From assembly GCA_028641055.1 (NCBI GenBank), contig CM054061.1:30181523-30245522 (forward strand): DNA of 64,000 nucleotides. Direction: 5' to 3'. A program made the translations under genes and the position numbers. The stretch comes from Alopecurus myosuroides. Lineage: Eukaryota; Streptophyta; Magnoliopsida; Poales; Poaceae. Position 1 is the first letter of the stretch. Every line of letters begins with the position of its first letter. The notes beneath the pieces are model-generated. The model did not search any database. It was not told where the DNA came from and worked only from the letters and a program-made list of their open reading frames with translations. This document shows, one piece after another, positions 60,504 through 64,000 of the stretch.

Positions 60504-60626
60504 ACGCTATCAGGGTTTTATTTAGACCGGGATTTGACAGTTGAGAGTGCTGATTTCAAGGATTTGGACTTCGGGGTTCGATTTCGCTACAGTCTACGAG
60601 TTGAGGGTTGATTTTGGACCTTTTCC
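60504..60626 (-). repeat. Right terminal inverted repeat of the MULE
   Basis: On the minus strand it begins GGAAAAGGTCCAAAATC and matches the left repeat over 123 bp with about 10 differences. It lies about 190 bp upstream of the GRF ORF start and so may carry its promoter. Confidence 0.9.
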
Positions 60627-60879
60627 TTATTAGAATGTACCCGGTGCACCCGATGAGTCGTAGAAAATGCTCGCTGCAAAACTGAAAATAATTTACATAC
60701 GTGCCAATTTTCGTTTCAAACCTGCCATACTGAAAATTCAAGTAATCGTTATGCATGGAGGAGAGGACGATGGTTCACTAATGAACGGGTCCCACTTGTA
60801 TTAGAAAATGCATTGGTTCTGTTCTAGGGAGTCTCACGAGCTATATGGACATCACTTCAAATCCTCCGAAATTGTATAA

Positions 60880-61215
60880 GGGCCTGTACAATGGGGTGAC
60901 GTCAGCCTTCCCTTAGCGTTCCCACGTCAGATTTTTTCTTAGTTGGAGGAGAGAGAATTAAGAGAAAGAAGATTGCCTTCTCTTAGCTAAGGGATGATCT
61001 CTTAGAAAATAAGAGAAGGCTTTTCTCTCCATTGTATAATATGTCTTCTCTTAGCCACACAATTTCCTATCAAAAATAATTAATTCTTATTAATTGTTAG
61101 AGATTGCTAGGGATGAGAATAAGAGATGATGCATTGTATAAATTATATATTTTACCTTCTTAGATGACATGGATAGCGAAGAGAAGGTAAGCCTTCTCTA
61201 CCATTGTACATGCCC
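60880..61215. repeat. Tourist/Harbinger-like MITE, 336 bp, with TAA duplication
   Basis: The ends GGGCCTGTACAATGG and, inverted, GGGCATGTACAATGG are flanked by TAA on both sides (60877-60879, 61216-61218). The interior has inverted CTTCTCTTAGC-type segments and no ORF. Its ends resemble those of 51768-52021. Confidence 0.85.
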
Positions 61216-61218
61216 TAA

Positions 61219-61939
61219 GGACTCACGAAAACCATTCTCTCCTTCTAGATTTCCATTTCCTTATCTTTTATTTCTTTTCTATTTTTTCATTTCATTGATC
61301 TTGCCTTTTATTTCCTTTCTTATTTTTAGAGTTAAAAATGAAGTGGCAGTCCCAATTCTTTTCCCGCAGTGTCGATTGGGTCATAATTCTTTCAAAATGC
61401 ACGTTTAGGTCCTAATTCTTTGTAAAATTGTGCAACCCAGCTTCTAATTGTGCAACCCGAGGAGACCTAATGGGTGGACGTGGGAGTATGCAAATACCGC
61501 CTCATGTTATTTTTCCTTCCATATCTTGGTCCCGTTCATCACTCCACATTTCTCTGGCGATTCCGACGTTGACCGGCGGCGGAGGCGTAGCTATTGTGAG
61601 AAGAGGTGCTGACTGGCTGCGGGCGCGCAACGGCTGCTGCCCCGAGGATGGTGCCAAAGCTGCGATGACCCGGCGATCCTTCTGCACGCTTCGGTCAGGA
61701 ACCCTAACCCTAGCCCTTTCCTCTTCTTTTTTTGCCTCTCGGTCTGAGAAATTCTTAGCTGTTAATTAGAAGCAAATGAGGATCTTTTCAGAGTAGAAAT
61801 AAACTATGGCAGATTTTTTGCTGTTTTCGCGCATCGAAGACCTGTGTTGATGGGAAAGTTGCGAAATTTGATGATTGCGAAGCAGATACCTGGTCGCCTT
61901 TGTGGCTCACTGATTTTATGGGTCAGTTAGGTTACAATT
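61219..61939. other. Stretch without a recognised gene, possibly the left part of a MULE relic
   Basis: An open plus frame at 61428-61769 has mixed composition and no domain. A GC-rich piece at 61560-61700 could be the leader of the MULE relic that follows. Nothing firm can be said. Confidence 0.4.
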
Positions 61940-62750
61940 CATCAGCAGATTACAACTTGTACTAGCTGTTACCTGGAAAGAACCTAGATATAGGACTTTG
62001 TATTGTCGATTGCGACAATGATACATTGAGCATGAGTGCTATAGTTCCTATATTCCAGTATTTTCAGTTGTTTGTGGACCACAAAGATATGGAATTTGCA
62101 ATAATGCAATGGATGATATTCAAATAATTGAGACATCTGATCTTCCATCTGTGATAAGCCCAAAAACATGTCAGGTTTAGTGTAGCAGCAGGTAGTAGCA
62201 ATGCAGTAGCAGGAAGTAGCAATGCAGGTGGTTTTGCAGCTCCTATATTAGGGAAATTGGGACATGAGCTAAGAAGAAGCAGGATAAAGCTGGTGGTGGA
62301 AGAAGAAACACATGTTGGCAGTGATGAGAGTGAGGATAGTGAAGCAGATTCAGATTGGGTGGACTCTGACAATGAGCTGGCAACGATGATGATGATCTTT
62401 ATGAAGAATGGATTGATGCAGAGTTTGAGAAGACAAGAAATAATAAATCCAATAAAGAAATGGACAGTGACTATGATACAGAAGATGATTTGGAGGAGAA
62501 GATAGGTTCCAACTACGAAGAGGAGGATCCATCTCCAGAAGTTGAAGTAGTTGATGCACAAGGAAGGAAAAAATTGAAGAAGAAAGTGAAGCTGAAAAGG
62601 TGGAGGCCGGAGAACATGCAAGAAGCCAAGTTTCCGATGGGCATGTTATTTTTAACTGTTGGTGAATTGAGAGGAGCAATACAAGAGTACATTGTGTAGC
62701 AAAGAAGGCAGGTTCACTACAAAGAAAAAGATTTACAAAGGATTAGAGCA
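61940..62750 (+). pseudogene. MULE transposase N-terminal relic, cut by a BARE-like LTR
   Basis: From about 61966 the plus strand encodes scattered pieces of a MuDR-type N-terminus (LDIGLCIVDCDND, FQYFQLFVDHKDMEFA), then AGSSNAGGF, an acidic stretch (GSDESEDSEADSDWVDSD) and FPMGMLFLTVGELRGAIQEY at 62633-62692. That last piece is the usual start of the MULE DNA-binding domain. A stop and several shifts interrupt it. The relic ends abruptly at 62750, where the BARE-like LTR begins. It is more decayed than the MULE at 55288-60626. Confidence 0.7.
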
Positions 62751-64000
62751 TGTTGAAGGGCCAAGATCTAATCTAGGAGATGAAGTGCAACGGGGAGAAA
62801 GAGAGTCTTAAGAAAACATACCATCAAAGACTCTAAGCGTTACAAGATCGAATCTCGTTGTTGGCGTAGTCGTACTCACACCGATCCTGAGAGCGAGAAG
62901 ATGTGCACCGCAACCAGGCGGTGTCTCCGTGATCGGTCACACGTACGACTTGATGACGACCTCCGTTCCTTCGATCCAGCAGGGCAGCCGAAGTAGAGGA
63001 TCCCTCGGAATTCTAGCATCACGACGGCGTGGTGGTGGTGAAGAATCCCACGGTCAGCGCTTCGCCAAGCGGGAGACCATGGAATGGAGCAGCGGGTGGA
63101 GAGAAAGGGAGGTGGAACAAGTGTGTGTGTGAGAGAGGGAGCTCATGCCCTCAATTTATAGGAGGAGGGGGCAGCCTAAAGGCTCCATGCGGACAAGCAT
63201 GGTGGCGCCCCCACCTCTTCCCTCATCATGTGAGTGGACACTCCACTCACATCCACTCATCCTCCACTTAAAATCCACTCAAAAATCCCAAAGGTTTTTC
63301 TTTAATAAATAAATAAAACTTTTTTATTTCTTTATTTCAGCATTTGTTAATTCTACTAACAAACATTTGCATATAGCACCTCAAATCATTTGTTAATTCT
63401 ATTAACAACCATTTGACAGAAACCCCTTGAATTATTTCAATGTTCCCCGAAACAATTTCGGTGTTGTCCAAAATATTCTTCGATATTCCGTATCCTCTCA
63501 AATGCACCATCGAACCTTAAGTGTGTCACCCTACGGTTCGCGAATAACATAGACGTGATCGAGACTCCTCTCCGATCAATAATCAACGGCGGGATCTGGA
63601 GATCCATGATGACTCCTATATATTCAACGATGAATCTCGTGATCGTGTGAACCATCAAAGTCGTAACTAATTCCCTTTGTCTCACGATATTTTACTCGTC
63701 CGAGATCCGATCATTGGTATCAACCATACCTTGTTCGATCTCGTTACCGACAAGTACTCTTTTACTCGTTCCGTGATATGACATCCTTGTGACCTAGTCA
63801 CGTGCTTGCAAGCGGTGTCGATGTGACATCACCGAGAGGGGCCAGAGTATATCTCTCCGTCATTTCGATGGACAAATCCCACTCTTGATCCATGAGCCTC
63901 AACTAATACTTTCCGAATACCCAACGGCCCCTTTATAGTCACCCTGTTACGGTGTGACATTTGATGACACCAAAGCACCCTTCCGGTATCAGTGATTGAC
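62751..64000 (-). mobile_element. BARE/Angela-like copia LTR, minus strand, running off the window
   Basis: The plus strand begins TGTTGAAGGGCC at 62751, the complement of an LTR end in CTTCAACA. On the minus strand the sequence includes GATCTCCAGATCCCGC, TTCGCGAACCGTAGGGTGAC, ACGGAGAGATATACTCTGG and GAGTAAAATATCGTGAGAC, all familiar from BARE/Angela/WIS LTRs of Triticeae. The five bases at 62746-62750 (gagca) would be the target duplication. The element continues beyond 64000, so solo LTR or full element cannot be told apart. Short ORFs inside it (for example 63437-63685) are not genes. Confidence 0.8.
63153..63160 (-). promoter_or_regulatory. TATA box of the BARE-like LTR
   Basis: The minus strand reads CCTATAAATTGAGGGC about 400 bp before the LTR end at 62751. 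It is the likely promoter of the element. A short GT/GA microsatellite (about 63117-63137) lies in the leader. Confidence 0.6.

Larger units (their letters stand above)
55288..60626 (+). mobile_element. Mutator-like element (MULE), complete ends, two convergent genes
   Basis: Terminal inverted repeats of 123 bp (55288-55410 and 60504-60626) differ at about 10 positions, and both begin GGAAAA. The 9-bp sequence TTATTAGAA stands outside both ends (55279-55287 and 60627-60635), the length typical of Mutator transposition. Inside are a MuDR-family transposase read rightward (55935-59223) and a GRF-zinc-finger ORF read leftward from the other end (60312-59666). All frame breaks seen in both genes equal the loss of a single base in a homopolymer. 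The element may therefore be intact in the plant and only miscalled here, or recently inactivated. Confidence 0.93.

Noticed and set aside
62064..62621. 185-residue hydrophobic minus ORF as a membrane protein
   Set aside because: It is antisense to MULE-type coding sequence with acidic codons, which read as Phe/Leu/Ser on the other strand.

Overview
The window is nuclear DNA of a large, transposon-rich grass genome, most likely a Pooideae cereal of the wheat/barley group. The evidence is the nested LTR retrotransposons, LTR ends of the BARE/Angela type (at 4907 and from 62751), a Sirevirus-like copia element, a LARD-like element with almost 6 kb LTRs, grass MITEs, and plant genes with GT-AG introns. 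The species cannot be fixed from sequence alone.

Layout. 1-4742: 3' part of a Ty3/gypsy chromovirus (RNase H, integrase, chromodomain, then its 3' LTR). 4743-4907: stub of a BARE-like LTR. 4908-25569: a minus-strand Sirevirus-like copia element with broken gag and pol, split at its protease by a complete minus-strand LARD-like element (6705-21576) that has paired long LTRs, primer site, polypurine tract and a matching 5-bp target duplication. 25570-27530: intergenic. 27531-31592: four-exon isoaspartyl peptidase/L-asparaginase gene that looks intact and carries a 5'-truncated LINE in intron 3. 32386-36190: four-exon minus-strand papain-like cysteine protease gene, broken by a 26-bp insertion that resembles a minimal LINE tail with its target duplication; a MITE-bounded repeat block lies inside its intron 2. 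36700-44055 and 45376-48455: two related LINEs, tail to tail. 48549-49433: small membrane-protein ORF and a near-identical partial copy. 49808-49996: tRNA-derived SINE. 50703-51436: pseudogene. 52345-52872: plastid ribosomal protein L7/L12 gene with a MITE upstream and another in its 3' region. 54075-54790: R2R3-MYB gene. 55288-60626: Mutator-like element (MULE) with 123-bp terminal inverted repeats, a 9-bp target duplication, a transposase gene and a convergent GRF-zinc-finger ORF. 61940-62750: second MULE relic. 62751-64000: BARE/Angela-like LTR that runs off the window.

The probable functional host genes are the asparaginase, the plastid L12 protein and the MYB factor; the cysteine protease is probably a recent pseudogene. 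They have no operon-like relation and are single plant genes among transposons. The most interesting items are the MULE, whose convergent two-gene layout recalls maize MuDR and whose frame breaks are all one-base losses in homopolymers; the minimal LINE-tail insertion in the protease gene; the LARD; and a cluster of palindromic motifs just upstream of the TATA box in the copia LTR.
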